DNA from: Mesobacillus campisalis
GTDB taxonomy: Bacteria > Bacillota > Bacilli > Bacillales > Cytobacillaceae
Direction of reading: 5' to 3'
Length of the DNA stretch: 64,000 nt
Assembly (NCBI RefSeq): GCF_000986785.1
Contig: NZ_LAYY01000101.1
Location: forward strand, 228,252 to 292,251
Shown: piece by piece, positions 8,549-18,498 of the stretch
How positions within the stretch are numbered: position 1 is the first letter of the stretch
Layout: each line of letters begins with the position of its first letter
Program-made: the position numbers and the translations under genes
The notes under the pieces: generated by a model
Database searches by the model: none
What the model saw: the letters and a program-made list of their open reading frames with translations, nothing else
What the model was told of the DNA's origin: nothing

Positions 8549-8988
8549 TGGAGTCCAGAAGGAATGGTTTTACTTTGACGGAAACCCTCATTGTCCTTTC
8601 TGTTTTCATGGCCATGTCTTCGGTTTCGCTGTTCCTCGTAAAGCCAACCTACCACTTGCTTGAAAAAAACATATTTTTTTCCCAGTTTAAGTCCGATCTG
8701 CTGTTCGCACAGCAATACGCGATCTCCCACCAGGAAGAGGTATCCATCCATATCTTGCCGCAATCGAATACTTACTATATTCGTACAAGATTAAACGGGC
8801 CAATTCTTGTGGAGCGCCAGTATTCGAAAGGAATCCGGATTATGGAAGGAAGCTTGCCGCTCTTTTTTCAATATACCGTTAGCGGGAATATCAAAAAATT
8901 CGGCTCTCTTTATGTGGAAATAAACAAACAATTTTACCGATTTACTATCCTAATCGGGAGCGGGCGATTTTATGTTGTCAAGGAATGA
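8548..8988 (+). CDS. comGD: Minor pseudopilin ComGD
   Basis: A 146-residue prepilin with the processing motif NGFTLTETLIVL near the N-terminus and a hydrophobic helix. Overlaps both comGC (TAATG) and comGE (17 nt). Processed by the prepilin peptidase ComC, encoded elsewhere. Confidence 0.88.
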   Translation: MESRRNGFTLTETLIVLSVFMAMSSVSLFLVKPTYHLLEKNIFFSQFKSDLLFAQQYAISHQEEVSIHILPQSNTYYIRTRLNGPILVERQYSKGIRIMEGSLPLFFQYTVSGNIKKFGSLYVEINKQFYRFTILIGSGRFYVVKE

Positions 8989-9307
8989 AGGTTTCTTTCT
9001 GGCGGATGCAATGTTATCCCTATCTTCCTGGCTGATGGCAGCAACGATCCTTCTTCCCCTGGCCATGTTCTGTATCGGCCAGACAGCTTCGCAGCGTCAG
9101 GAAACCAATGCGGCATACTTGCTTTATGACCATCTTCAGCAGCTGAAGTCTTCTCCTGGCCAACAGTTCCATGGCAGTTTCACAAGAGGCGGGACGGTGT
9201 TTACTATTGTCATAAGAAATTTCGGCCAAGGAGTGCCATCGGAGGTATGTGTTGAATATGAAGACTATTTCAGAAATAGAAAAGCTGAATGTGCGCTGGC
9301 AGAATAA
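8972..9307 (+). CDS. comGE: Minor pseudopilin ComGE
   Basis: A 111-residue prepilin-like protein, EGFFLADAMLSLSSWLM at the N-terminus, where Gly/Phe is the processing site. Fifth gene of comG; overlaps the next gene by about 59 nt. Confidence 0.85.
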   Translation: MLSRNEGFFLADAMLSLSSWLMAATILLPLAMFCIGQTASQRQETNAAYLLYDHLQQLKSSPGQQFHGSFTRGGTVFTIVIRNFGQGVPSEVCVEYEDYFRNRKAECALAE

Positions 9308-9728
9308 TAAAGGGTTCACCATGGCCGAAATGCTGACAGCGTTCGCAGTCTTCTGCATGATTGCTCTCTTTTTGCCGCTCGGCCTGAAAACCATTCTGAC
9401 TAATCAGCATTCGGAAATCGGTCTGCAAAGGCTTGAATGGGAGGTTTTCGCAAGCCAGTTTAAAAAAGAGGTACGGCTTTCTTCGAATGCTACTGTCCAG
9501 GGAGACAGGCTGGTGCTTGCCAGGAATGAGGAAACCGTCCAGTTTGAAAAATTCGGGACCAATATTAGAAGGAGAGTAAATGGCACTGGCCACGAAATTG
9601 TGCTACAAAATGTTGCATGGGTCAGATTCTTGCCTTTGCCTCAGGGTGTAATAATTCAGGTGACCGACCTTAATGGAAACCAATATGAAGTGACCAGCAG
9701 GTCCTTCATTTCGCTTGCACAATCATGA
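9249..9728 (+). CDS. comGF: Minor pseudopilin ComGF
   Basis: About 159 residues with the processing motif NKGFTMAEMLTAFAVF after a roughly 20-residue leader. In-frame starts are GTG 9249, TTG 9252 and ATG 9258; GGAGG at 9241-9245 best fits TTG 9252. The stop overlaps comGG in ATGA. Confidence 0.85.
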   Translation: MLNMKTISEIEKLNVRWQNNKGFTMAEMLTAFAVFCMIALFLPLGLKTILTNQHSEIGLQRLEWEVFASQFKKEVRLSSNATVQGDRLVLARNEETVQFEKFGTNIRRRVNGTGHEIVLQNVAWVRFLPLPQGVIIQVTDLNGNQYEVTSRSFISLAQS

Positions 9729-10102
9729 GGAACCAGGCTGGATTTACTTATCCTTTATCACTCTGCCTGCTGATGCTTTTTAACGTTTTTTTCCTTCTGG
9801 CCCTAGAGCAGGGCATGTCAGAGAGGCGGCTTTATAAGGAAAGTGAAAAAATATTGGCTGCCGAGTATTACTTGCTGTCCTCCGTAAAAGAGGCCGAGTT
9901 GCAAATGCGGGAAGGAAAGCTATTGGCCTCAGGCAGATTTACCTACTCGAAAGGGGCGGTTGACTACCAAAGAAGGGCGCTTTCTCCTGCAATAGAAGAA
10001 ATTACTTTAACATTGAAGCTCCATACCACTGAACGGTGGACAGGAATTGCCCATTATGACAAGACCCAGCAAAAAATGGTGAGGTGGATTGAGAAAAACT
10101 AG
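9725..10102 (+). CDS. comGG: Minor pseudopilin ComGG
   Basis: A 125-residue protein with an N-terminal hydrophobic helix (QAGFTYPLSLCLLMLFNVFFLL). ComGG proteins are poorly conserved; the call rests mostly on position as seventh comG gene and on the prepilin-like start. Confidence 0.82.
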   Translation: MRNQAGFTYPLSLCLLMLFNVFFLLALEQGMSERRLYKESEKILAAEYYLLSSVKEAELQMREGKLLASGRFTYSKGAVDYQRRALSPAIEEITLTLKLHTTERWTGIAHYDKTQQKMVRWIEKN

Positions 10103-10167
10103 CTGAGCCGGGGTTTGGCGCCGCATTTCATGGACATACTTGTAAATGGAAGAAGGCAGGTGTACTC

Positions 10168-10347
10168 ATGAAAACGAATGATTATGTTAAGTACCTAACC
10201 CAGACAGTGGTCAAATATGCCGACCAGCCCAAGGCTGAGCGAACCAAAACCAGGCTGGAAAGGAAAGAGGAAAAACCGGCATTCTTGTTTAAGTGGTTTG
10301 GAATCCTTCCCTATGTATTTATGTCGATGATGAAACGAAAAAAGTGA
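10168..10347 (+). CDS. yqzE: Small protein YqzE
   Basis: A 59-residue ORF starting MKTNDYVKYLTQTVVKYADQP, with basic residues, then FLFKWFGILPYVFMSMMKRKK, a short hydrophobic tail that may dock on the membrane. It follows comGG as B. subtilis yqzE does. Function unknown. It ends just before a strong terminator that closes the comG operon. Confidence 0.8.
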   Translation: MKTNDYVKYLTQTVVKYADQPKAERTKTRLERKEEKPAFLFKWFGILPYVFMSMMKRKK

Positions 10348-10350
10348 ATG

Positions 10351-10390
10351 AAAAGCTGGGCAAAGTAGATGACTTTGCCCAGCTTTTTTA
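10351..10390 (+). terminator. Terminator of the comG-yqzE operon
   Basis: Long stem AAGCTGGGCAAAG/CTTTGCCCAGCTT, 7-nt loop, then TTTTT. Confidence 0.92.
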
Positions 10391-10437
10391 TTGGTGTTTC
10401 AATACTGGTTTTACCGTGGCGCTGGCCATTTCGAGTC

Positions 10438-10925
10438 CTGACAGCCCTCCTCAGTGCCCGTTCTTGGGAATAGGAGACCAGTTTGGGCTCTGACAGCCCT
10501 CCTCAGTGCCTGTTTTTTGGGGATGGAATCCATTTCGGGTCCTTACAGCCATCATCAGTGTCCGTTCTTGGGAATAGGAGACCAGTTTGGGCTCTGACAG
10601 CCCTCCTCAGTGCCTGTTTTTTGGGGATGGAATCCATTTTAGGTCCTGACAGCCCTCCTCAGTGTCCGTTCTTGGGAATAGGAGACCATTTTGGGCTCTG
10701 ACAGCCCTCTTCAGTGCCTGTTTTTTGGGGATGGAATCCATTTTAGGTCCTGACAGCCCTCCTCAGTGCCCGTTCTTGGGAATAGGAGACCAGTTTGGGC
10801 TCTGACAGCCATCATCAATGCCCGTTTTTGGGAACAGGAGTCCATTTTGGGCACTGATAGCCCTCCTCAGTGTCTGTTTTTGAGAGTAGCAGGCCATTTC
10901 AGACCTTGACAGCCACCATCAAACC
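10438..10925. repeat. Nine 52-bp tandem repeats with a 104-bp higher-order pattern
   Basis: TGACAG-type unit starts recur exactly every 52 bp: 10438, 10490, 10542, 10594, 10646, 10698, 10750, 10802, 10854, and a partial tenth at 10906. Two variants alternate. Type A has CCGTTCTTGGGAATAGGAGA; type B has CTGTTTTTTGGGGATGGAAT. Alternation breaks in the last units, which are also the most diverged. The array lies in a convergent gap (comG terminator to yqhG stop) and fills most of the 677-bp gene-free stretch 10348-11024. The 52-bp period is not a multiple of 3, arguing against coding. Within type A, CTCCT and AGGAG can pair. Confidence 0.93.
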
Positions 10926-11024
10926 CCAGTTTCGTAAGGTTCTGTAGATTTTAGTTCTTGGCGGGCAACACTTATTGTTTCTTCACCTTCCCGTAGGTCC
11001 AGGCCTTCCGGATAAACAGGTTTC

Positions 11025-11819
11025 CTATATTGCCTGTTCGGTTAAGTAAAAAAGGCCGCCGTTTATAATCGAAACATGGATTTTCGGCTCGAACTGTTCC
11101 TTGAGAGCCTGTTTTTCCACCTCGTAGCTTTCTGATATCTCTTCGGCCCCTTTGTAAAAGTGATCGAGGAGATCCTGGTCTTTTTTCCAACGCTGCCGCG
11201 CGTTCTCAGCCCATGAATGGTCTTCATTCCCAATTTGTGTTCTCATCATTTTTTCGATTCTCATGAATCCGCTCCTGGGCATGATGAGCGGGGAAAGGGT
11301 AAAGGCATAGTCGGGAATCCTTGGAGTCAGCGGCAGCTGAAGCAGGCGCTCGTGGAAGCTGGTCACCATCTTCCCGTTTATTAGCTGCAGGCCGATGGAC
11401 TCATATACGTCCCGCTTGCGGTCACATTGATAAGAAACCTTCATGTTTAGACAAAGCCACGGAAGCAAAGGAACCTGAACGCCTGACTGCCCCTGCCGGC
11501 TCTCGTACAAGCGGATATAACTCCCCAATTTTTTCGCAGACGCAAAAATTTGGTGCAGCCTGGGAGAGCCAAAATGGATAGTCTCACCCTTGATTTCAGC
11601 AGGCGCCTGCTGGGGATTGGTCACCAATGTCAGTTTCATTGGGTTGGGAACACCGCCAGTCTTTTCAAGATAATGCCAGTAGAAAGGGCGGTTCATGAGC
11701 TCCTTATCCAGTTCTTCCGACAGTTGGATAGTCATATGACTGCTTGTCATTTCTGTCGGCGGACAGCTGTTGGCCTGGAAGTATCTGTTTAAAAAATCAT
11801 GGATTTCCTGTTGCTGCAT
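11025..11819 (-). CDS. yqhG: YqhG family protein
   Basis: A 264-residue soluble protein beginning MQQQEIHDFLNRYFQANSCP, with the YqhG-like central part on RPFYWHYLEKTGG. The start overlaps the end of the helicase gene upstream by 23 nt, so the two are coupled, as in B. subtilis yqhH-yqhG. The biochemical role is unknown; pairing with a helicase hints at nucleic-acid work. Confidence 0.82.
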   Translation of the reverse strand: MQQQEIHDFLNRYFQANSCPPTEMTSSHMTIQLSEELDKELMNRPFYWHYLEKTGGVPNPMKLTLVTNPQQAPAEIKGETIHFGSPRLHQIFASAKKLGSYIRLYESRQGQSGVQVPLLPWLCLNMKVSYQCDRKRDVYESIGLQLINGKMVTSFHERLLQLPLTPRIPDYAFTLSPLIMPRSGFMRIEKMMRTQIGNEDHSWAENARQRWKKDQDLLDHFYKGAEEISESYEVEKQALKEQFEPKIHVSIINGGLFYLTEQAI

Positions 11820-13482
11820 GTGAAGTCCCTCCTTTCATTTCTTCCGCGAATTGAATCATGGAGGTGAAGTTCTCCATCTTGATTTTCATTTCGCCTTCCG
11901 AAGAAGATTGTCCGAATATATCAATCAAATGGTCTTCAATACTGCCGAAATCCAGTTTGGTCAAAATATCATCAAGGTCGCCAATCACCTTTTCGAACAG
12001 GTTGATCTTTTCATATAGCAGTTTAAGAACATGTTCCTCGACTGTATTTTTGATTGCGAAATTATAAATCATGACGTCTTTTTCCTGCCCAAGGCGGTGA
12101 ATCCTCCCAATTCTCTGTTCGAGCCTCATTGGATTCCAAGGCAAATCGAAATTGATGATATGGTGGCAAAACTGGAGATTGATCCCCTCACCGCCCGCTT
12201 CCGTGGCGATCAACACCTGGGCGCGCTTCTCGAACAATTCTCTCATCCAGTCTTTTTTTCCACGTTTAAAGCCGCCGCGAAACGGGACGGAAGTGATGCC
12301 ATGCTGTTGCAAAAACCATTGAAGGTACAGCTGGGTCGCCCGATACTCGGTAAAGATGATCACCTTATCGCCGATTTTTTTAATGAGCTCCAACGCCTTC
12401 TCGGCTTTTGAATTTGTTGTAACTGCCTGGACTTTTTCGATGAGAGCCCCAATGGTTTGCTCATAGGCTGCAGAAGGGCTTTCCTGCCGCTGAAGCATAT
12501 TCTTTAAGGTATAATATACGGCTTCCCTGCTGCTGCATGCCTCACGTTTTAATGTCATCAATGAAAAAGCCCCGGAAGCAAAAGCGTCGTTTCCGCTTAA
12601 CTGGCTGATGCTGTCATACAGTTCTTTTTCGGGTTTTGTGGTTTCGATTGAGATGGTTTCAACATGGCGCTTTGTCCATTCAATCCCCGTATCACTTCGC
12701 CTGTTTCGAATCATCACCTTATTTACAAGTTCGCGCAGATGCTCATCATCCTGAACGGAGCGGGCATTTTTTTTATATTGTTCAAAAAAAGCCGCCTCAC
12801 TTCCGAGATGGCCGGGTTTCAACAGGCTTACAAGGTTGAAAATTTCCTCAATCCGGTTCTGGATTGGAGTGGCAGTGAGCAAAAGGCAGAATTTTTTCTT
12901 CAGGTTTTGCACAAATTCATAGTTTTTAGTTTTGCTGTTTTTTAGCTTATGTGCCTCATCAATGACCACCAAGTCGTAATCTTGCTTATAGATGATATCA
13001 CGATGGGGATTGCGTTTGGCTGTATCGATCGAGGACACGACGATATCACATTTCTCCCATACATAGCTTTTGCGCTGGGCTACGGCGGAAATGAAGAATT
13101 TTGTGTTCAGTTCCGCTTCCCACTGGGATACCAGTGAAGCTGGAACAAGAATCAGAGCCTTCTTTACAAGCCCTCTAATCATATATTCCTTAAGGATCAG
13201 GCCAGCCTCGATTGTTTTCCCCAGTCCCACTTCATCGGCCAGGATCGCTTTTCCATTCATATTTTCGACAACCTGGCGGGCAACCTCAAGCTGGTGAGGC
13301 AGGGGAGTGAGCTGCGGCAGATGCTTAGGCGCCTGCAAGCCGTCGAACTCGGGAATAATTGTATGCTTTTCAACCTCTACTGCCAGCTTGAAGAGTTCCC
13401 AATTTGCCCACGGCCCGTCATTTTCCATTCTGCTTAGCAAGCCGTCCTGCCAGTTTGAGTCGAAGGAAATTTCCACCGTCAA
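11797..13482 (-). CDS. yqhH: SNF2-family DEAD/DEAH helicase YqhH
   Basis: A 561-residue SNF2-like ATPase. Motif I is DEVGLGKTIEAGLIL, motif II is DEAHKLKN, motif III LLTATPIQN; the second RecA domain has IIFTEYRATQLYL, GGEGINLQFC and the arginine-finger motif QRIGRIHRLGQ. It should translocate on or remodel DNA-protein complexes. TTG 13482 was chosen because TAGGAG lies 8 nt upstream. Divergent from the glycine riboswitch operon. Confidence 0.88.
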   Translation of the reverse strand: MTVEISFDSNWQDGLLSRMENDGPWANWELFKLAVEVEKHTIIPEFDGLQAPKHLPQLTPLPHQLEVARQVVENMNGKAILADEVGLGKTIEAGLILKEYMIRGLVKKALILVPASLVSQWEAELNTKFFISAVAQRKSYVWEKCDIVVSSIDTAKRNPHRDIIYKQDYDLVVIDEAHKLKNSKTKNYEFVQNLKKKFCLLLTATPIQNRIEEIFNLVSLLKPGHLGSEAAFFEQYKKNARSVQDDEHLRELVNKVMIRNRRSDTGIEWTKRHVETISIETTKPEKELYDSISQLSGNDAFASGAFSLMTLKREACSSREAVYYTLKNMLQRQESPSAAYEQTIGALIEKVQAVTTNSKAEKALELIKKIGDKVIIFTEYRATQLYLQWFLQQHGITSVPFRGGFKRGKKDWMRELFEKRAQVLIATEAGGEGINLQFCHHIINFDLPWNPMRLEQRIGRIHRLGQEKDVMIYNFAIKNTVEEHVLKLLYEKINLFEKVIGDLDDILTKLDFGSIEDHLIDIFGQSSSEGEMKIKMENFTSMIQFAEEMKGGTSHAATGNP

Positions 13483-13554
13483 TATTCTCACTCCTATATC
13501 CAAAAATTAATATATTGCCCAATCCTGCTTTGTAATGGTAGGATTGGAGTAGAT

Positions 13555-13582
13555 TTGAATGTTTTGAAATTTTTCATATTCT
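13555..13582 (+). promoter_or_regulatory. Candidate sigma-A promoter of the gcv operon
   Basis: TTGAAT (13555-13560), 16-bp spacer, TATTCT (13577-13582), about 80 bp before the riboswitch. Confidence 0.4.
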
Positions 13583-13662
13583 GAGTTGTGCAAATGCTTT
13601 TTCCTTATCGTTTCAGGGTATAGCATGCCCACTCTCGAAAAAAATATTGATGCGGATGATGG

Positions 13663-13825
13663 CAAGGGGAGAGACTACATTTGTAGCGCCGAAGGAGCAA
13701 GCATTCATTGTGAATCTCTCAGGCAAAAGAACTCTTGTTTGACGCAGCTCTGGAGAGTGCTTCCTGGTGAAGCCACCAAAGGGGAAAGCCTTGTAAAAGG
13801 TAAACTTTCAGGTGAAAGGACAGAG
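13663..13825 (+). promoter_or_regulatory. Tandem glycine riboswitch
   Basis: Two consecutive glycine aptamers are visible. The first has GGAGAGAC, GCGCCGAAGGAGCAA and TCTCTCAGGCAAAAGAAC; the second has CTGGAGAGTG, CACCAAAGGGGAAAGCC and CTTTCAGGTGAAAGGACAGAG. This is the classical cooperative two-aptamer layout found before gcvT in Bacillus. The 3' end of the second aptamer overlaps the 5' arm of a terminator (13815-13864), so glycine binding should disrupt termination and switch the operon on. Confidence 0.95.
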
Positions 13826-13864
13826 ACCTTCTTTATGTCAAGGGGGTCTTTCTGTCCTTTTTTT
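13815..13864 (+). terminator. Riboswitch-controlled terminator
   Basis: AAAGGACAGA(G)ACC pairs with GGTC(T)TTCTGTCCTTT, followed by a T run. Its 5' arm is the closing helix of glycine aptamer 2, the expected expression platform. Confidence 0.9.
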
Positions 13865-13942
13865 GCTTCAAAAGAGAAGGGAAAAGAATTACACATACAG
13901 CCTAAAAGACCAGATTTAAAGTCTAAGAAGGGGGCAGATTTG

Positions 13943-15046
13943 ATGACTGAATTGAAACGTACTCCATTGTTTGAGGTGTACAAGGAATATGGGGGCAAGA
14001 CAATCGACTTTGGCGGTTGGGAACTTCCTGTCCAGTTCTCCGGGATTAAGGAAGAACATGAGGCCGTGCGTACGAGAGCGGGGCTGTTTGATGTTTCCCA
14101 TATGGGAGAGTTTGAGGTAAAGGGACCGGGAAGCCTGGAATTTTTGCAAAAAATGATGACCAATGATGTTTCCAAGCTGAAAAGCGGGGGTGCGCAATAT
14201 ACGGCGATGTGCTACGAAAACGGCGGCACCATCGACGATTTGCTCATCTATAAACTTGAGCAGGACCACTACATACTTGTTGTCAATGCAGCCAATATTG
14301 ACAAAGATTTTAAATGGCTCGAAGACCATCTTGAGGAAGAGGCTGAGCTGAAAAATCTGTCGGAGGATATGGCCCAGCTTGCACTGCAGGGACCTGCAGC
14401 CGAACGGGTGCTCCAAAAGCTTGCCGGCGAGTTTGACCTTCAGTCCATTGGCTTCTTCAAGTTCCAAAACGATGTCGAACTTAATGGAAAAAAAGCTCTT
14501 GTCTCCAGAACAGGTTATACAGGGGAAGACGGCTTTGAGATTTACTGCCATCCTGAAGATGCTGCCAGCCTATGGAGAGAGATCCTCAAGGCAGGGAAGG
14601 AAGAGGGTGTCTTGCCATGCGGATTGGGAGCGAGAGATACTCTTCGCTTTGAAGCGAACCTTGTTCTGTATGGCCAGGAGCTATCCAAGGATATTACCCC
14701 GCTCGAAGCAGGAATTGGTTTTGCCGTAAAATTGAACAAGGAATCCAACTTTATTGGAAAAGCAGCCCTGAAGGAACAAAAAGAAAACTCGCCTGGCCGA
14801 AAATTGGTGGGCATTGAGATGCTCGACCGCGGCATTCCGCGGCATGGATACCCTGTGTACAGGGATGGAAGCAAAATTGGTGAAGTTACCACAGGCACAC
14901 AGTCGCCTACTCTGAAAAGAAACATTGGGCTTGCCCTGCTGGAAGCACAGCATACCGCACTTGGGACAGAAATTGAAGTCGAAATTCGCGGTAAGAGATT
15001 AAAAGCGACGATTGCAGAAACACCTTTTTATAAGCGTGAAAAATAG
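13943..15046 (+). CDS. gcvT: Glycine cleavage T protein (aminomethyltransferase)
   Basis: A 367-residue enzyme that moves the methylene group from the lipoyl arm of H protein to tetrahydrofolate, releasing ammonia. Seen motifs are [37 protein letters not shown] and [12 protein letters not shown]. The frame is open to 13586 but that extension is the riboswitch, so ATG 13943 (GAAGGGGG just upstream) is the real start. First gene of gcvT-gcvPA-gcvPB; 22 bp separates it from gcvPA. Confidence 0.95.
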   Translation: MTELKRTPLFEVYKEYGGKTIDFGGWELPVQFSGIKEEHEAVRTRAGLFDVSHMGEFEVKGPGSLEFLQKMMTNDVSKLKSGGAQYTAMCYENGGTIDDLLIYKLEQDHYILVVNAANIDKDFKWLEDHLEEEAELKNLSEDMAQLALQGPAAERVLQKLAGEFDLQSIGFFKFQNDVELNGKKALVSRTGYTGEDGFEIYCHPEDAASLWREILKAGKEEGVLPCGLGARDTLRFEANLVLYGQELSKDITPLEAGIGFAVKLNKESNFIGKAALKEQKENSPGRKLVGIEMLDRGIPRHGYPVYRDGSKIGEVTTGTQSPTLKRNIGLALLEAQHTALGTEIEVEIRGKRLKATIAETPFYKREK

Positions 15047-15068
15047 AACCAAGAAAGAGGGGGAACTT

Positions 15069-16415
15069 ATGAAGCACCGTTATCTGCCGCTTACTGAAAG
15101 CGATAAGACCGCTATGCTGGATGCGATTGGCGTATCTTCTGTGGATGAGTTATTCAGCGATATTCCGGAAAGTGTCCGTTTTAAGGGTGAATACAAAATC
15201 AAGCCGGCCAAATCCGAACCGGCACTAATGAAGGAACTGGCAAGGATGGCTGGCAAAAATGCCGATTTAAAAACCAATACATCCTTTCTTGGGGCAGGAG
15301 TATATGACCACTATATGCCTGTGATTGTTGACCATGTTATTTCCCGTTCCGAATTCTATACTGCCTATACTCCTTACCAGCCGGAAATTTCACAGGGAGA
15401 GCTGCAGGCCATCTTTGAATTCCAGACGATGATTTGCGAGCTGACCGGCATGGATGTGGCAAACTCCTCAATGTATGACGGAGGCACAGCTCTTGCTGAA
15501 GCCGCCATGCTTAGTGCAGCCCAAACGAAAAGGAAGAAGGTCCTTATTTCAGCGGCTGTCCACCCAGAGGCGAAAGACGTAGTCAAAACATACGCCAAGG
15601 GCCAATACATTGATGTGGTGGAGGTACCGTTCAAGGATGGAATCACTGACCTTGAGGCACTTGAGGAAATGGCAGACGAGAATACAGCGGCAGTCATTGT
15701 CCAGTATCCAAACTTCTTTGGGCGCATTGAGCACATGAATGAACTTGAAAAGATTGCCCATTCCAAAAAGTCCCTGTTTGTCGTTTCAAGCAACCCGCTT
15801 GCACTGGGAGCTTTGACTCCTCCTGGAAAATTCGGTGCGGATATCGTCGTCGGGGATGCGCAGCCGTTCGGGATCCCTGCTGCATTTGGCGGGCCGCACT
15901 GCGGATATTTTTCGGTTACTTCAAAGTTAATGAGAAAGATACCGGGTCGCCTTGTCGGCCAGACCAAGGATGATGAAGGACGCCGGGGATTCGTGCTGAC
16001 CCTGCAGGCTAGGGAACAGCATATCCGCCGCGATAAAGCAACGTCCAATATTTGTTCCAATCAGGCTCTGAACGCTCTTGCTGCATCCGTAGCGATGACA
16101 GCCCTCGGCAAAAAAGGCGTGAAGGAAATGGCGATTGCGAATATCCAGAAGGCCAATTATGCGCGTAACGCTTTTAAGAAATCGGGATTCGAGATTGTCT
16201 TTGAAGGACCATCCTTCAATGAATTTGTCGTCAAGATGAACAGGCCGGTCAAAGCCATCAATGAAGAGCTTTTGGCAAAAGGAATTATTGGCGGCTATGA
16301 CCTTGGCAGGGATTATCCCGAATTGAACGAGCATATGCTGATTGCGGTCACGGAACTCAGGACCAAGGAAGAAATCGATACCTTTGTGGAAGAATTGGGG
16401 GATTGCCATGCATAA
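15069..16415 (+). CDS. gcvPA: Glycine dehydrogenase (decarboxylating) subunit 1
   Basis: A 448-residue subunit of the split P protein, which decarboxylates glycine and loads the aminomethyl group on lipoylated H protein. Family segments are [45 protein letters not shown] and [13 protein letters not shown] 15069 follows AGAGGGGG; the frame extends upstream into gcvT. The stop overlaps gcvPB by 8 nt. Confidence 0.95.
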   Translation: MKHRYLPLTESDKTAMLDAIGVSSVDELFSDIPESVRFKGEYKIKPAKSEPALMKELARMAGKNADLKTNTSFLGAGVYDHYMPVIVDHVISRSEFYTAYTPYQPEISQGELQAIFEFQTMICELTGMDVANSSMYDGGTALAEAAMLSAAQTKRKKVLISAAVHPEAKDVVKTYAKGQYIDVVEVPFKDGITDLEALEEMADENTAAVIVQYPNFFGRIEHMNELEKIAHSKKSLFVVSSNPLALGALTPPGKFGADIVVGDAQPFGIPAAFGGPHCGYFSVTSKLMRKIPGRLVGQTKDDEGRRGFVLTLQAREQHIRRDKATSNICSNQALNALAASVAMTALGKKGVKEMAIANIQKANYARNAFKKSGFEIVFEGPSFNEFVVKMNRPVKAINEELLAKGIIGGYDLGRDYPELNEHMLIAVTELRTKEEIDTFVEELGDCHA

Positions 16416-17868
16416 GGAAGATCAGCACCTCATTTTTGAACTAAGCAGCCCGGGACGTGTAGGATACAGCCTGCCTGAAATGGATGTGCCGGAAGCAGAT
16501 TTATCCGAATTGCTGCCGGAAGGCTATCTCCGTGAAGAAGAGGCCGAACTGCCGGAAGTTTCCGAGCTGGATATTATGCGCCACTATACGGCTCTTTCCA
16601 AGCGCAACCACGGAGTTGATTCCGGATTTTATCCATTGGGATCCTGCACAATGAAATACAATCCGAAGATCAATGAAAATGTTGCCCGGTACAATGGCTT
16701 TGCCCATGTGCATCCGCTGCAGGATGAAAGTTCCGTCCAGGGTGCCCTTGAATTGATGTATGACCTTCAGCAGCATCTGATCGAGATCACCGGAATGGAT
16801 GAAGTTACTTTGCAGCCTGCTGCGGGTGCTCACGGTGAGTGGACAGGATTGATGATGATCCGCGCTTTCCACGAGAGCAACGGTGACCTGGAAAGAACAA
16901 AGGTCATTGTCCCGGATTCTGCTCATGGAACAAATCCGGCATCCGCCACCGTGGCAGGTTTTGAAACGGTGACGGTAAAATCAAATGAAGACGGACTTGT
17001 TGACCTTGAAGATTTGAAAAAGGTCGTAGGACCTGATACAGCCGCCCTCATGCTGACCAACCCGAATACTTTAGGATTATTTGAAGAGCATATCGTCGAA
17101 ATGGCCGAAATCGTCCACGGTGCCGGCGGCAAGCTCTATTATGACGGAGCAAACCTTAACGCGGTGCTTTCAAAAGCCCGTCCAGGGGATATGGGATTCG
17201 ATGTTGTACACCTGAATCTCCATAAGACATTTACCGGTCCTCACGGCGGAGGCGGCCCGGGTTCAGGTCCGGTAGGAGTAAAATCGGATTTGATCCCATA
17301 CCTGCCAAAGCCGATTCTTACCAAGCAGGATGACCAGTATGTCTTCGACTATGACCGTCCGCAGTCCATTGGCCGTGTAAAGCCTTTCTACGGCAACTTC
17401 GGCATCAACGTCCGTGCTTATACCTATATCCGCAGTATGGGGCCTGATGGCTTGAAGGCAGTAACAGAATACGCGGTTCTAAATGCCAACTATATGATGA
17501 GAAGGCTGGCTGAACATTATGATTTGCCGTATGATAAGCACTGCAAGCACGAATTTGTATTAAGCGGAAGACGCCAGAAGAAGCTGGGAGTCAGAACGCT
17601 TGATATAGCGAAGAGGCTGCTCGACTTTGGCTATCATCCGCCAACCATCTACTTCCCTCTGAACGTGGAAGAGTGCATCATGATTGAGCCTACCGAAACA
17701 GAGTCGAAGGAAACGCTTGATGCCTTCATTGACGCCATGATCCAGATTGCCAGGGAGGCAGAGGAGAATCCTGAAATCGTCCAGGAAGCTCCGCACAGCA
17801 CGGTGATTGGAAGGCTCGATGAGGCTACCGCGGCGAGAAAACCAGTTTTGCGCTATCAAAAAAGCTAA
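16408..17868 (+). CDS. gcvPB: Glycine dehydrogenase (decarboxylating) subunit 2
   Basis: A 486-residue PLP-bearing subunit. The PLP lysine lies in [20 protein letters not shown]; other conserved parts are [13 protein letters not shown] and [10 protein letters not shown]. It works as a heterotetramer with GcvPA. Last gene of the riboswitch-controlled operon, closed by a strong terminator. Confidence 0.95.
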   Translation: MHKEDQHLIFELSSPGRVGYSLPEMDVPEADLSELLPEGYLREEEAELPEVSELDIMRHYTALSKRNHGVDSGFYPLGSCTMKYNPKINENVARYNGFAHVHPLQDESSVQGALELMYDLQQHLIEITGMDEVTLQPAAGAHGEWTGLMMIRAFHESNGDLERTKVIVPDSAHGTNPASATVAGFETVTVKSNEDGLVDLEDLKKVVGPDTAALMLTNPNTLGLFEEHIVEMAEIVHGAGGKLYYDGANLNAVLSKARPGDMGFDVVHLNLHKTFTGPHGGGGPGSGPVGVKSDLIPYLPKPILTKQDDQYVFDYDRPQSIGRVKPFYGNFGINVRAYTYIRSMGPDGLKAVTEYAVLNANYMMRRLAEHYDLPYDKHCKHEFVLSGRRQKKLGVRTLDIAKRLLDFGYHPPTIYFPLNVEECIMIEPTETESKETLDAFIDAMIQIAREAEENPEIVQEAPHSTVIGRLDEATAARKPVLRYQKS

Positions 17869-17886
17869 ATAAATGCAGGACATAAA

Positions 17887-17917
17887 AACCCCCCTCTGGT
17901 CAAACCAGAGGGGGGTT
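17887..17917. terminator. Bidirectional terminator
   Basis: Perfect 14-bp stem AACCCCCCTCTGGT/ACCAGAGGGGGGTT with a 3-nt loop between convergent gcvPB and yqhL. Confidence 0.88.
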
Positions 17918-17928
17918 ATCAATTGGAA

Positions 17929-18309
17929 TTATTTTGTTTTAATCTTGCCGCCCCATTTTTTGAAGCCGCCCTGCAGGTGGGATAAATCCTTATAGCCTTT
18001 TCTGTGGAGCATTTGGGCTGCGCGGCCACTGCGGGCTCCGCTTTGGCAATATAGGTAAACAGGCTTGTCCGGGCGAATTTCCTTCATGCGCATGCGCAAC
18101 TGGGAAACCGGGATGTTCCTTGCCCCAAGGATGTGGCCGGCCTGGTATTCATTTGGTTCACGGACATCAATAAGCTGGGCCTTCCGATATCCTGCTTTGA
18201 ACTCATCTTCCGTCAAGGTTTTTACGATACGACGCTGATAGAAATACATGAAGGCAGAGTAAGCGATGATTACTCCAAGTAGAATTAAAATGAAATAAAG
18301 TGTTTCCAA
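17929..18309 (-). CDS. yqhL: Membrane-anchored rhodanese YqhL
   Basis: A 126-residue protein with an N-terminal membrane helix (LYFILILLGVIIAYSAFMYFY) and one rhodanese domain carrying the active-site loop YCQSGARSGRAA. Sulfurtransferase activity is the family expectation; the acceptor is unknown. TTG 18309 follows AAAGGAG with 8-nt spacing. Confidence 0.85.
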   Translation of the reverse strand: METLYFILILLGVIIAYSAFMYFYQRRIVKTLTEDEFKAGYRKAQLIDVREPNEYQAGHILGARNIPVSQLRMRMKEIRPDKPVYLYCQSGARSGRAAQMLHRKGYKDLSHLQGGFKKWGGKIKTK

Positions 18310-18498
18310 TGTTTTTTCTCCTTTCGAACTAACTGCCACCTTATATTATATAAGTGATTGTGTACGAGAGCAAAGGGAATTAGTTGAAATATTATCTTTT
18401 TCGACAAAGCGGCTGGAATACGGCATGCTTTGAATTTGCCATTTAATTTGTTAGACTATGATAGACTTAAAAGCTATTAGGATAAGTGGGGTTGCATC

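Noticed and set aside
10293-10701. ORFs of 66 and 72 codons inside the 52-bp array
   Set aside because: They follow the repeat by chance, lack SDs, and a 52-bp period shifts frame with every unit.
10438-10925. CRISPR array
   Set aside because: Units are contiguous with no unique spacers, and there are no cas genes nearby.
13586-13942. Long N-terminal extension of gcvT
   Set aside because: This DNA is the tandem glycine riboswitch and its terminator; ATG 13943 has the SD and family start.
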